Part shown: positions 1 to 8,719 of the stretch, one piece after another | Position numbering within the stretch: position 1 is the first letter of the stretch | How the letters are laid out: each line of letters starts with the position of its first letter | Assembly (NCBI GenBank): GCA_022376515.1 | Contig: WTXI01000041.1 | Coordinates: forward strand, 186,001 to 250,000 | Source of the DNA: Lactifluus volemus | Taxonomy: Eukaryota > Basidiomycota > Agaricomycetes > Russulales > Russulaceae | Reading direction: 5' to 3' | Length of the DNA: 64,000 nucleotides | The notes under the pieces: generated by a model | What the model saw: the letters and a program-made list of their open reading frames with translations, nothing else | What the model was told of the DNA's origin: nothing | Databases searched by the model: none | Made by a program: the position numbers and the translations under genes

Positions 1-745
1 CGCAGACAGGGATGTAGCCATTTCCTCAGGTGGAATGTACCCAAGAAAAGGTATATCGAAAAGATGAAGAGATCTGAGGTCGCGTGTAGACGAAAGGAAT
101 CGTGGCAATGACGGAAATGTGATATTCATGAGAACGAGATCTTGCAGAGACGGGGCAGATCCATTCAAGAATGTATCGGGAAGAGGCCTACTAGATGACT
201 TTAAAGTAAGGGATTTCAATGCTGGAAACGGCTTCTGTATCACCGTGGCAATTCGTAGATCTTCCGGAATGGTCATATAGATCTGGTGTACGCGATCACG
301 TTGTTCCAATGCAGCAACAGTATTACCCTTCCAGTCGCTGTCCCAGCCGACGAATAGGACAGCGAGAGGAAATGGTGGCCAGACTTCTAACGACGTCCTC
401 ACAGGTGAATTTACCGTGCAATAAAGCCGCAGATTGAGGCGAATTGGTGATTCAAGAATGATGTATCGCCATCGTTGGCATACATGCACCAACTTCTGCC
501 AATGACATGGAAACGTTTCGTCTTTGTTGGGGATAACTTGATAAAACTCAAATACCACAAGGAGGACATCGTCAGGGAGAGATCCGATTGTTACTTGTTG
601 GATCCCCTGACCCTGGCCTGCACGATACAACACAACTCAGCAATAGTTATAATTGTCCCAGATGAGCCTTACCTGGCCCTTGTTGTAACAATGACGTGGT
701 CTGTTGAAGTGCAACAACATTTTTTCTGTCGGAACAACGATCCAT
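1..745 (-). CDS. F-box-like protein, 5' part, cut by window edge (F1)
   Basis: Partial gene. Exon 1 is complement 673-745, starting at an ATG whose complement is at 743-745. A 55-base intron (618-672, GTAAGG...GCAG) follows, and exon 2 runs from 617 to the window edge. I read the joined frame codon by codon and it stays open for about 229 codons. The N-terminus holds an F-box-like stretch (SLPDDVLLVVFEFYQ) followed by the WxxLVHVCQRWRYII motif and a leucine-rich region with LPDTFLNGSAPSLQ. It is the closest relative of the gene at 21821-23384 but carries in-frame deletions of a few codons. Family knowledge: F-box proteins bind Skp1 and deliver substrates to SCF ubiquitin ligases. The substrate is unknown, and the C-terminal half lies outside the window. 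Confidence 0.72.
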
Positions 746-1338
746 TTGCGTCAAAGGGGTTGGTTGACTGGTGTCACTGAACCATGACTCGGATTACTTG
801 GCCTAATTACGTAACCCGATGATGCGGGCCGGATTAGCCAGATTTCAATCATGTGATCTGCGATGTTAATCTCTTCCAAGAACGAAGTTCACGCATGTCA
901 CTGGTCCCTCCGTGGGGGTTCAGCAACGCGAGATGTGAGGACGACAAACACGTACTCAGCGCTCAGCGTTCACCCGCACTTCGATAGCCTTTCGCCTCGG
1001 GGTTTTTCCTCAGCTGAATTATCAATATCTCTACCTATCGAATAGTCCTCTCTCGCAGGCACTTCCGCTCCTAATTTCTCTCTGCAATAGCAGTCTAAGC
1101 TAACTCCGTGTTTGCCAAGTTGAAATTTCAACTATTAGTAGTCGGCCCACACTCGACAGCTCATTAACTATCCAACTTCTCAACGAACAAGAGTTACGAG
1201 GGAACGGACAGGACATTATGGGTCATCGGAAGGGAATCAAAGACGACCGGGTACGCTTCATGACCATAGGCCGCCGCTGAAACAACCACTCACTTGGATC
1301 GAGTAGGCCCGATTTCATTCCCACCGCACGCGTGACCA
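746..1338. other. Intergenic stretch without a supported gene
   Basis: Upstream DNA shared head to head by the F-box gene at 1-745 and the relic at 1339-2508. I see no coding signal. A short segment near 915-950 (GCAACGCGAGATGTGAGGAC) recurs in near-identical form around 30838-30860, which suggests dispersed copies of F-box flanking DNA rather than a gene. Confidence 0.5.
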
Positions 1339-2508
1339 TTGGGCCTCACTGACAATGTCCTCTTCGACTTTTGTCAAATGGCTTCGTCCGAGTCCCCTCG
1401 ATGGTGGCATGCACTGGTGCACATATGGCGAATGTGGAGATACATCATGAAGAAGAAGCTATATATCTGGCCACGCTCCTTTCCTATCTTCGTACGGGAA
1501 ACAGGTTTTCTACTACCCCCTCAGAGTGAAGCCAACTTTCTTGCCGCACTCCGAAATCGATCTTTTTTTCAATACCAAGAACTTTGTTAGAGCGACTCTC
1601 CGAGTCCGAAGTGCTAAAGAAGCCGTATCCAGTTTTGACACATCTTCGCCTTTATTTGATTAATATTTGGAGGTAGGTACCGGTGCTTCCCGATACCTTT
1701 TTGGGTGGATCTTTCCATGATCTTGTCACGGTTCGCCCCTCGAGAGGATACCCAGTACCTGTTACTTTTCACCCGAACAGCCCTATCCGCGTCGACTTAA
1801 AGTCGTTCACATTGAATTCGAATCCCCAGCTTCTCGTCCTGATCCAGCAAATGGACCTCCTTCATTCATACGCGTTGTCCTCCCCGCTCTCACTCGTTTG
1901 GTGTTCGAAGGCGCTAGCGAGTACTTTGAAGGTCTTGTGGCTCGGATCGACAATCCTGCTATTATTTACGTCTACACAACTCGGCTTGATTTTGACATTC
2001 CACATTTCGTCCAGTTTATCGGTCGCACGCAGATCCTCGGGCCCTTCAAGGAAACGAACCTGCGCTTTATTGATAACAACGTCATGACCTACTTTGGTCG
2101 TTTTTGGTTTCCAAGGACGCTCTATCTATCAGGATATCGTGCCATGCGCTGGATTGGCAAGTTGCACTTCTAGCTCAAATATGCGGCAAGATTTTCCAAT
2201 GTAGAACGGCTTCTCATCCATACAGGGTGTCTTGAAAAGAATGTAGTGTTTTCAGATTGGGAAGACTATGTGGATAACCCCCAATGGCTGTTCCGGCTTT
2301 GCAGCACATGCGTATACCGCCTAAACTGGGTGAGATTATTATATCTGCGCTGCAAGAGCTCACTGGGGAAAGGCTCATGGACGCGTTGCCTATTCTGTAC
2401 CATCTCTACCTTCCATCCAGCTCTGCATCCACGCAACAAGCTATACGGCCTTTCATTTCCTCGCGCCAGCGTTCCAATCACCCCGTCACTGTCCATCTCA
2501 GGAGTTAA
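1339..2508 (+). pseudogene. Decayed F-box-like gene (F2)
   Basis: Pieces of the local F-box family lie in order on the plus strand but in different frames. They are an F-box/HVCRRWRY-like start (LTDNVLFDF...WWHALVHIWRMWRYI, from 1339), an LPDTFLGGS motif (about 1683), a SEYFEGLVARIDNPAI...FVQFIGRT core (1898-2060) and a C-terminal ALQELTGERLMDALP...FISSRQRSNHPV segment (2310-2505). The frame shifts at least three times, and part of the region after the HVC motif is missing. Order and spacing match the intact relatives, so this is a pseudogene and not chance similarity. It most resembles the family branch of the gene at 43335-45054. Confidence 0.78.
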
Positions 2509-4006
2509 CCTTCATGAGTCCTCGTCAATTATCACCACTTCTCTTTTTGCTAGTAGTGTACCTGTATTTATCCACCCCTCCCAGTGATTTCCACCTGCCC
2601 GACTGAGCCGAGACGATCGGACAGTCCGCACCCCCTCTCAATAGTTTGATGTACGATGATGGCTCAAATATAGATCAATTTGGTTGATTTCCACAGCGAA
2701 CTGTCTGAACGTGGAGGTAGCGTCGCTAAGTGACGGACTCCCGGGCCGATGTATCCAGATCCAGACACCGGCACTGGCCGCCAACCTCGCCAACCACATC
2801 GTGTTCAAAACTCCTTTTCCTCTTACCACCATCATCTCACTCATGCCTCCTCGCCATAAGCGTCTCTTGTCCCCTCCTGTGGACTCTGCCCCTCCCACCC
2901 CCCCTCCCGCCCTTCGTGAAGCCATCCTTCGCGATCCAGACCCCCCCTCCACTCTTAACGCAATGGCTGCTTACCTCGCCGGCTCCCCCGCCGTTTTTGG
3001 CCCTGCCTTTGCTGACGATCCGGCCGCCGCGGGTGCCATCTTAAGTGATTGGCTCGGGCAACCGTTGTTTTCTTCCTTCTTGCCCCCTCCTCCTCCTCCT
3101 CCTCCCCCTCCCCCTGTCTCCCCGCCTCTGGACCTCTCTGCGATCCAGAACACCCTCCAGTCGCTCTCCGTAGCGATGGCCGACCTCCAGAAAAAGGTCA
3201 ATGCTCCTGCCTCTCCCCCCCTCCCGCGAAGGCCCCCACTGCTGCTAAGACTCCTGCCAAAGGCCCCCCTAAAGCCCCCTCCCCTAAGCCCTCCCCCCCT
3301 TCCTACGCGGCGAAAGCCATTGCCAAGCCCTCGTGCCCTAGCCTCGTGGTTTCCTTGGCTCCCTTCCTCCCACCTGGTGCCCCACGCCCCGACCCCAGCA
3401 CGACTTGCGGAGTTCTGAACACAGACCTCGCTGCCTCCTCCCCCCCCCAACCTCCCCTCTCTGCCGTTAAATGGATGGCGAAAGGCAACCTCGTTGTCTT
3501 TGGGGGTCCCCATGGAACCCTCGCCACCCTTCAAGCCTCTTCCCCTCACATCTCGCGTATCCTCTCTTCCTACCTTTCCCTCCCCGCCTCCTCTCCCCTC
3601 CCCGCCCCCCGCCCTAACGTCAAATGGTCACGTGTCACCGTCAATGGTGTCCCGACCGGAGTCTCTCCCTCTTCTGGTGCCGCGTCACCGGACGAGTGTC
3701 ACCGGGCCCTTGTTGCCCTTAACCCTGCTTACGCCTCCCTCCCGATCACCCTTCGCCCTTCTTGGGTCCGCTCTCCCTCCTCTTACTCTGCCGGCGCCGT
3801 CTCCTCCCTCGTGTTTGCCTTCGAGGATCCCGACGGTTCTAGCCTCAAGACCCTGCTTTCCTGTTACGGTTATGCGGGCCGCCCGGCCCATTTCTTACTG
3901 TTTTCCGTCTGATTTTCGACTTGTGTTGTGACCCAGGATCCCTTTCCTTGGCCAGCCCCTTCTGTTCCGCTTCTGGGGCTGTGCATCGCCGCTTTGGACG
4001 TGTATT

Positions 4007-4131
4007 TGACTCAGGGATCATGACTCAAATCTTGAGTCAGCGTTCTTGACTCAGATCTTGAGTCAGACGCACTGAGTCAGTTCTTGAGTCATCAGAACTG
4101 ACTCAGGTCCTTAGTCAATAGTCTTGACTTC
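4007..4131 (+). promoter_or_regulatory. Array of Gcn4/AP-1-type (TGASTCA) sites in U3
   Basis: Eight perfect TGA(C/G)TCA heptamers start at 4007, 4021, 4033, 4047, 4059, 4073, 4085 and 4099. The spacing alternates strictly 14, 12, 14, 12, 14, 12, 14. Two degenerate copies follow in the same rhythm at 4111 and 4125. TGASTCA is the known recognition site of fungal Gcn4/Cpc1 and other AP-1-like bZIP factors. The array ends about 50 bases before the TATA-like box, the position of an upstream activating region. The same array sits in the 3' LTR from 16854. Inference: element transcription answers to a bZIP regulator, possibly amino-acid starvation or stress. Confidence 0.7.
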
Positions 4132-4180
4132 GCTACTGTACTGTGACCTTTGTAGGATAGTCGGCTGGCCCTCTGTACGC

Positions 4181-4224
4181 ATAAATAGGGCCCTGTAGAT
4201 GAGCTAAAGCCCCAGCTTCAGCTT
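4181..4224 (+). promoter_or_regulatory. Gypsy core promoter and self-priming 5' transcript end
   Basis: The TATA-like ATAAATA at 4181-4187 is followed 33 bases later by AGCTTCAGCTT (4214-4224). This is the exact reverse complement of the primer site at 4798-4808. In Tf1-type elements the first roughly 11 transcript bases fold back on the primer site and are cleaved to prime reverse transcription, so the transcript start is predicted at or very near 4214. Confidence 0.65.
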
Positions 4225-4797
4225 CGTCTAGAATCGCAGTTCATTGTCTCTCGCTCACACTCGCATCGCATCTTCCTCCTCTCTTCTTGTGAATCCCCTC
4301 TTCGTACCTTGATCCAGGTACTCCGCGCCACGATCAGACATCTGTGAATTTGTTCCATTTCCGTGTAACAAATCCCCAGACGCCTGAACCCTAATACGAA
4401 CGCGCTGCGAGAAGTAGTCCCCACTTCTCACCCCGCGTCCGCCCTCGAACCTTAGTTCAACCTCTCACGAGTGTCCTTGGAAGGCGAGCATCTCTTGCAT
4501 TCCAATTACACTCGCGCCCGTGTTGCGGTTGAACCTACACATCGTCTTTCATCCATCTGCCACCGTCTATCCTTTTTAGGAACGGTAACTCCGACCATCG
4601 CGTGCGCCGGCCCGTACTAACCGCCTCACGCGATACGAACCCCCGAGAGTTCGCACAGTCAAGTCTACTCCTCTGGGACCTTGCCTGCGCGTGCTAGAAT
4701 CGACTATTTGTGTTGCTAGTCTTGTCTGACTCGCCACAGCAAATAGCCAACCAGAACGAAGCTCACTTCGAGCCACGGTCCCTGCGAACCGTGACAT

Positions 4798-4808
4798 AAG
4801 CTGAAGCT
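4798..4808 (+). other. Primer binding site, self-priming type
   Basis: AAGCTGAAGCT begins one base after the 5' LTR. It has no resemblance to the usual TGG start of a tRNA-type primer site but is perfectly complementary to 4214-4224 in the LTR, downstream of the TATA-like box. This is the layout of self-primed Tf1/sushi elements. Confidence 0.65.
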
Positions 4809-4983
4809 CCTCCCCTCCACTTCTTCGTCACAAGAAGTGTACCCCGAACGAACCAAACCGTTGCCCACTTTCTTTTCAGGCCGAGAAAGTGTGTGCCAGA
4901 GTGCACAGAAATTCTTCGTTCCTCTTGCTAGAGTGAACAACTTATAGGCTACTGAGACCGCTCCTCTTGCGAAGAGTGGGCGA

Positions 4984-6897
4984 TTGATCGACAAAACGGC
5001 TTCCATAACTGTTGGTTGGACCTCAGAGAAGGGGAAGCTCAGCAGAGTCGAAACCAGAGACGCACCAGACCTCCCAGACCACGTAGTTGGGCACGCCTTT
5101 TGGATAGAACGTCAAGAAAACCCCAAGCAAAGTGCCTATTGGGCTTTTGACAAAGGAGAGCCACACGGACCCATCGAGTTTATCAACCAGAAGTGGTATC
5201 ACGTCGAGTGGTTCGATAAACAACAGACCTACGCGACGGAGATAGGGAGATACATCACAAACGACGACATTGCACGATTTGAACTCGGCTGGTGGAAACC
5301 AAGTGATCCACAGCACCCAGACTACCCAGTACACGCGCTGTCCTTGACACCGGCAGGCTCAGGATCTGGAAGTACCCCAGAGCGACCCGAAGCACTTTCA
5401 CCTAGTGGACAGTTATTTGAACCGGTCTATCAAGCCGCACAACCCCCTTTAACCAGTGTTCCCCCAGGAATTCATCAGCAGCTTGAACCAACCTCGACGT
5501 TGCAAGTGCCCCCAGTACAAAAACAAATGGACTCACCATACTCCGACGTCAGTGTGTCAATGGTGACAGACCCAACCAGTGGAATGTTGGTGGATCCCAC
5601 CATGTTTCCAACCGCCCTCTCCCCCTCTCCACAACCTCATCCTAGTGTGCCTAGTGGTAGTGCGTTCATCAGGTCTGCTGCAGTCAGCACTGCCGTTACC
5701 GCACCAACATCACTAGCAGGCATCACAGGATTCAGCTCCTCTGGGCAACCTGGAGGAGGACCTCCGGCTGGGGCACAGCTGGGAGGAAGTGGAGGCGGTG
5801 GTGGAGGCGGCGGTGGAGGTGGAGGCGGGGGAGGAGGCGGAGGAGGGGCTCCCCCTCCGGGAGGACAAGCAGCAGGTGGTCAACCACACCAGTCTTCAGC
5901 CCTCTATGGCACGATCCCTGAAATTTTCAATGGGGATCGTGACGACCTCGCACGTTTCCGCCGCGCCTTCTCAGTCTTTTGGGAAATGAACCGGGACCAT
6001 CCCTCCATAAGCAACCCTTATCTGCGGGTCCTCACCTGTATAGGAAGGATCCGAGGCAAGGCAGTTGACCAGTGGGTTGATGGAATCATCCAGCCTCTCA
6101 TGAATGGAGTGGCGATGTGGCGACAGCATCCACACCACCTCCTAGCCACTGATCCCAACGATGAAATGGTTTGGGCGAACTTCGACAACGCATTCAGAAC
6201 ACAGTTCGAAAACACTGTGGCCAGAGAGGAGGCGTTGGGAAGACTGCTCACCCTGGAGATGCAGGGGGAGGACCTCAAAACGTACATCAACGACTTCAAC
6301 ACACTAATCGCTCTCGCCAAGTGGGGTCCAAACGAGCAAGGAACCCTCCTTCGGTTCAAGGATGGGCTGAAGCGAGCCCTCCGCGAAAAGATCATTGATT
6401 TTGAACCCACCTTGCCTGACACTCTAGCGGGATGGCAGGCAGCGGCCCTGAGGCGCCAAGGGAGGTGGATCGAAGCCAGAGCCACCTCTGGAGACAGGCC
6501 AGGCCAGGACTTCCGCCGACGCCTTGCTGCGGCCTTGGGGAGGTACCAGCCAGGCAGACAAGCGAAGCCACGGCCCTCAGACGCCATGGACGTGGACGCC
6601 ATTCGCACAGGGGGGCCTACCCCTGAAGAAAAAAAGAGGCTACGCGCGGAAGGACGATGTTTCTTCTGCCGCCGGCAGGGCCACATGAGTAGCTCATGCC
6701 CTGAGAAGAAAAAGGGGCAGCACAAGGACAGCAAGCCTGCACAGCGCCCTGCCGCAGTGCGGGCTGTCGAAGAAGAAAGAAAGGAAATCACCCGCGACCA
6801 GCTTATGGACGGACTTATGAAGTTGTCTGACGACGACAAGGAACGCTTTATCAAGGATATGGTTGACTCCACCGACTCTGCGCCCCAGGATTTTTGA
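4984..6897 (+). CDS. gag: Gypsy Gag polyprotein
   Basis: Open frame of 637 codons ending at TGA 6895-6897. The first in-frame ATG is at 5527 (codon 182), yet the 181 codons before it read like protein (for example QKWYHVEWFDKQQTYATEIG), so initiation at a non-ATG codon or a spliced start is likely; 4984 is a TTG and only the left limit I chose. The middle has a polyglycine run (codons about 260-293) from a GGA/GGC repeat. A retrotransposon capsid region follows (about 305-500, with VWANFDNAFRTQFEN and EEALGRLLTLEM). A CX2CX4HX4C zinc knuckle (CFFCRRQGHMSSSC, about 559-572) would bind genomic RNA. The end overlaps pol in the -1 frame. Confidence 0.85.
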   Translation: MIDKTASITVGWTSEKGKLSRVETRDAPDLPDHVVGHAFWIERQENPKQSAYWAFDKGEPHGPIEFINQKWYHVEWFDKQQTYATEIGRYITNDDIARFELGWWKPSDPQHPDYPVHALSLTPAGSGSGSTPERPEALSPSGQLFEPVYQAAQPPLTSVPPGIHQQLEPTSTLQVPPVQKQMDSPYSDVSVSMVTDPTSGMLVDPTMFPTALSPSPQPHPSVPSGSAFIRSAAVSTAVTAPTSLAGITGFSSSGQPGGGPPAGAQLGGSGGGGGGGGGGGGGGGGGGGAPPPGGQAAGGQPHQSSALYGTIPEIFNGDRDDLARFRRAFSVFWEMNRDHPSISNPYLRVLTCIGRIRGKAVDQWVDGIIQPLMNGVAMWRQHPHHLLATDPNDEMVWANFDNAFRTQFENTVAREEALGRLLTLEMQGEDLKTYINDFNTLIALAKWGPNEQGTLLRFKDGLKRALREKIIDFEPTLPDTLAGWQAAALRRQGRWIEARATSGDRPGQDFRRRLAAALGRYQPGRQAKPRPSDAMDVDAIRTGGPTPEEKKRLRAEGRCFFCRRQGHMSSSCPEKKKGQHKDSKPAQRPAAVRAVEEERKEITRDQLMDGLMKLSDDDKERFIKDMVDSTDSAPQDF

Positions 6898-8312
6898 AGA
6901 GCTCGTGCCGCGCGACCTGGGTACGAGCCTTAGGACTGAAACGAATGTACATTAGCTATGCCAATGCCAATGCTTTGAATTTGCCCATTTCGTTTTCAAA
7001 TGTCCGCAAAACGGTCGCAGATGTCGCCTTGGTCGACAGTGGAGCCACGGAAAACTTCCTCGATCAACGCACAGTCCGTCGATGGGGGCTCAGCACTCAC
7101 AGACTCCCTCACCCCCGCTACGTCTACAATGTGGATGGAACCCAGAACCAAGCTGGAACACTCACGGAGTACTGTGTTCTTCGCTGTGTCGTAGGAGACA
7201 AGGATACCCTCCAGCGGTTCTATGTCACCAATCTTGGCAAAGATCGTGTACTCTTGGGGCACCCCTGGCTCTCAGAGTTCAATCCTCGCATCGATTGGAC
7301 CAAGGGGGAAGTGCAGAATGGAGGAGTACGGATCGAAACCAAGTGGAGGAAGTTTCAGCGCCCTCATCAGATACACAAGGACAGGGAAAAGGAACCAGCA
7401 CGCATTGATCGCACCAATGTGGCCCAGAAATGGGCCATAAAGGCGCACCAAGAGCGGGTAGCCAGTGGGGAAAAGTACGAGGTGCTGCCACCCCAATACC
7501 AGGACTATGCGGACGTCTTTGACGAAGAGAAATCCCATCGCTTCCCACCTTCACGACCAGAGGATCATGCCATCGTCTTGAAGGAGGACGCCCCAGCTAC
7601 CATCAATTGTAAGGTCTATGCCCTCACGAGGGAGGAGAAGGAAGCGACCCAGAAGTTCTTGAAAGAGAATGAGCAGTGGGGATTCATCGAAAAGTCCAAC
7701 TCTCCTTGGTCGACCCCTTGGTTCTTCATAAAGAAAAGAGATGGGAGTCTCCGACCCATCCAGGACTATAGGGAAGTGAACAGTTGGACGATTCGAGATG
7801 TGTACCCCATCCCTCGCATTGAGCAAATTCTGGAAGCGCTGCATGGACGCACCCTCTTCACGGCACTAGACATTCGTTGGGGCTATCATAACATCCAGAT
7901 TCGCCCTGAGGATCGATGGAAGGCCGCGTTTAAGACTCCCTTTGGCCTGTACCAACCAAAGGTGATGCTCTTCGGCCTCCAGAACTCTCCAGCCACCTTT
8001 CAGCGTTGCATGGATCGTGTCTTCGCTAAGATCATGAACCGCTACCCAGGGAAGGTGTTTGTGTACATGGATGACGTCTTGGTGGCCACAGGGGGAGATG
8101 TGGGGGAGCACAGGGGGATAGTCCGAGAAATCCTCGAGATGTTCCGCCAGGAATCCTTCTTCCTCAAACTGTCGAAGTGCAAGTTTGAGCAGACCAGCAT
8201 TGACTACCTTGGCATCCGCGTGGAACATGGGACCATCCGCATCGATCCCACGAAGAGGAAAGGACTATCTCAGTGGCCTCGAACCTTGTCTTCAGTGAAA
8301 GAGGTCCGGAGC
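6894..8312 (+). pseudogene. pol: Gypsy pol, 5' part (protease and reverse transcriptase), interrupted
   Basis: The frame is -1 relative to gag and overlaps it at TTTTTGA. The aspartic protease motif DSGATENF lies near 7036. The reverse transcriptase holds TPWFFIKKRDGSLRPIQDYREVN (written here in part), LFTALDIRWGYHNI and the catalytic YMDD near 8065-8078. At 8312 the frame is cut by the copia element. It resumes in phase at 13632 once the insert and one copy of the GGAGC duplication are ignored, so pol was intact before that insertion. There is no separate ATG, so expression by frameshift from gag is expected. Confidence 0.9.
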
Positions 8313-8710
8313 TGTTGTAATATAAACTCAGCGAAAAAGAAAAGAAAAACGCTATTATTTCTTTGTATCTAACCTGTTGTAATATAAACTACGTTGTAGG
8401 TTAGGTGACGGTGCTATGATGAAGCGAGGAAGATAATACTACTCACCTCAGCGAAAAAGAAAAGAAAAACGCTGAGGGAAGGGAGAAAACGCACAATGCG
8501 CATTTATGTACTGATGGCCTGATGGGTACCATGTGAAACAAGCTGTGGAGCGGAAGGTACTCGAAGGGCACGAAAATGGGCAGGGTAAGCCCGAGTAAGG
8601 TAGCAAGAGTGCAAAATAGTCTAAACTACGAAGGCGAAGGATCATCAACAGTGGTGGTCCGTGCGCGGCCACTTTAGGGCTGGTCAATAAACGAAGATGA
8701 AATCACAACA
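8313..8710 (-). repeat. Copia 3' LTR (left in window)
   Basis: 398 bases, apparently identical to 13229-13626. Inside, two segments occur twice: TGTTGTAATATAAACT, at the edge and again about 60 bases in, and CAGCGAAAAAGAAAAG with its surroundings. The second copy of the latter forms a hairpin, CCTCAGCG (8446-8453) pairing with CGCTGAGG (8470-8477) around a purine loop. Confidence 0.95.
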
Positions 8711-8719
8711 CACCCCCTC
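8711..8719 (-). other. Copia polypurine tract
   Basis: On the minus strand the bases just before the 3' LTR read GAGGGGGTG. The tract overlaps the stop codon of the polyprotein (8718-8720), leaving essentially no 3' untranslated spacer. It would prime plus-strand DNA synthesis. Confidence 0.6.

Larger units (their letters stand above)
3862..4796 (+). repeat. Gypsy 5' LTR
   Basis: 935 bases, starting TGTTACGG and ending CCGTGACA. It contains the array of TGA(C/G)TCA sites, a TATA-like ATAAATA at 4181-4187 and the presumed transcription start near 4214. It matches 16708-17642 apart from one substitution and two one-base length changes in homopolymer runs. Confidence 0.95.

Noticed and set aside
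2684..2842. Start of the LINE ORF1 at 2684
   Set aside because: This part lies upstream of the target duplication and belongs to host DNA; ATG 2843 is the first inside the element.
5762..5862. Polyglycine run in gag as a sign of assembly error
   Set aside because: The GGA/GGC repeat keeps the gag frame open on both sides, so it is simply a coding microsatellite.
6018..6872. 284-codon open frame on the minus strand opposite gag
   Set aside because: It mirrors the gag coding strand, has no motif, and gag has clear capsid and knuckle features.
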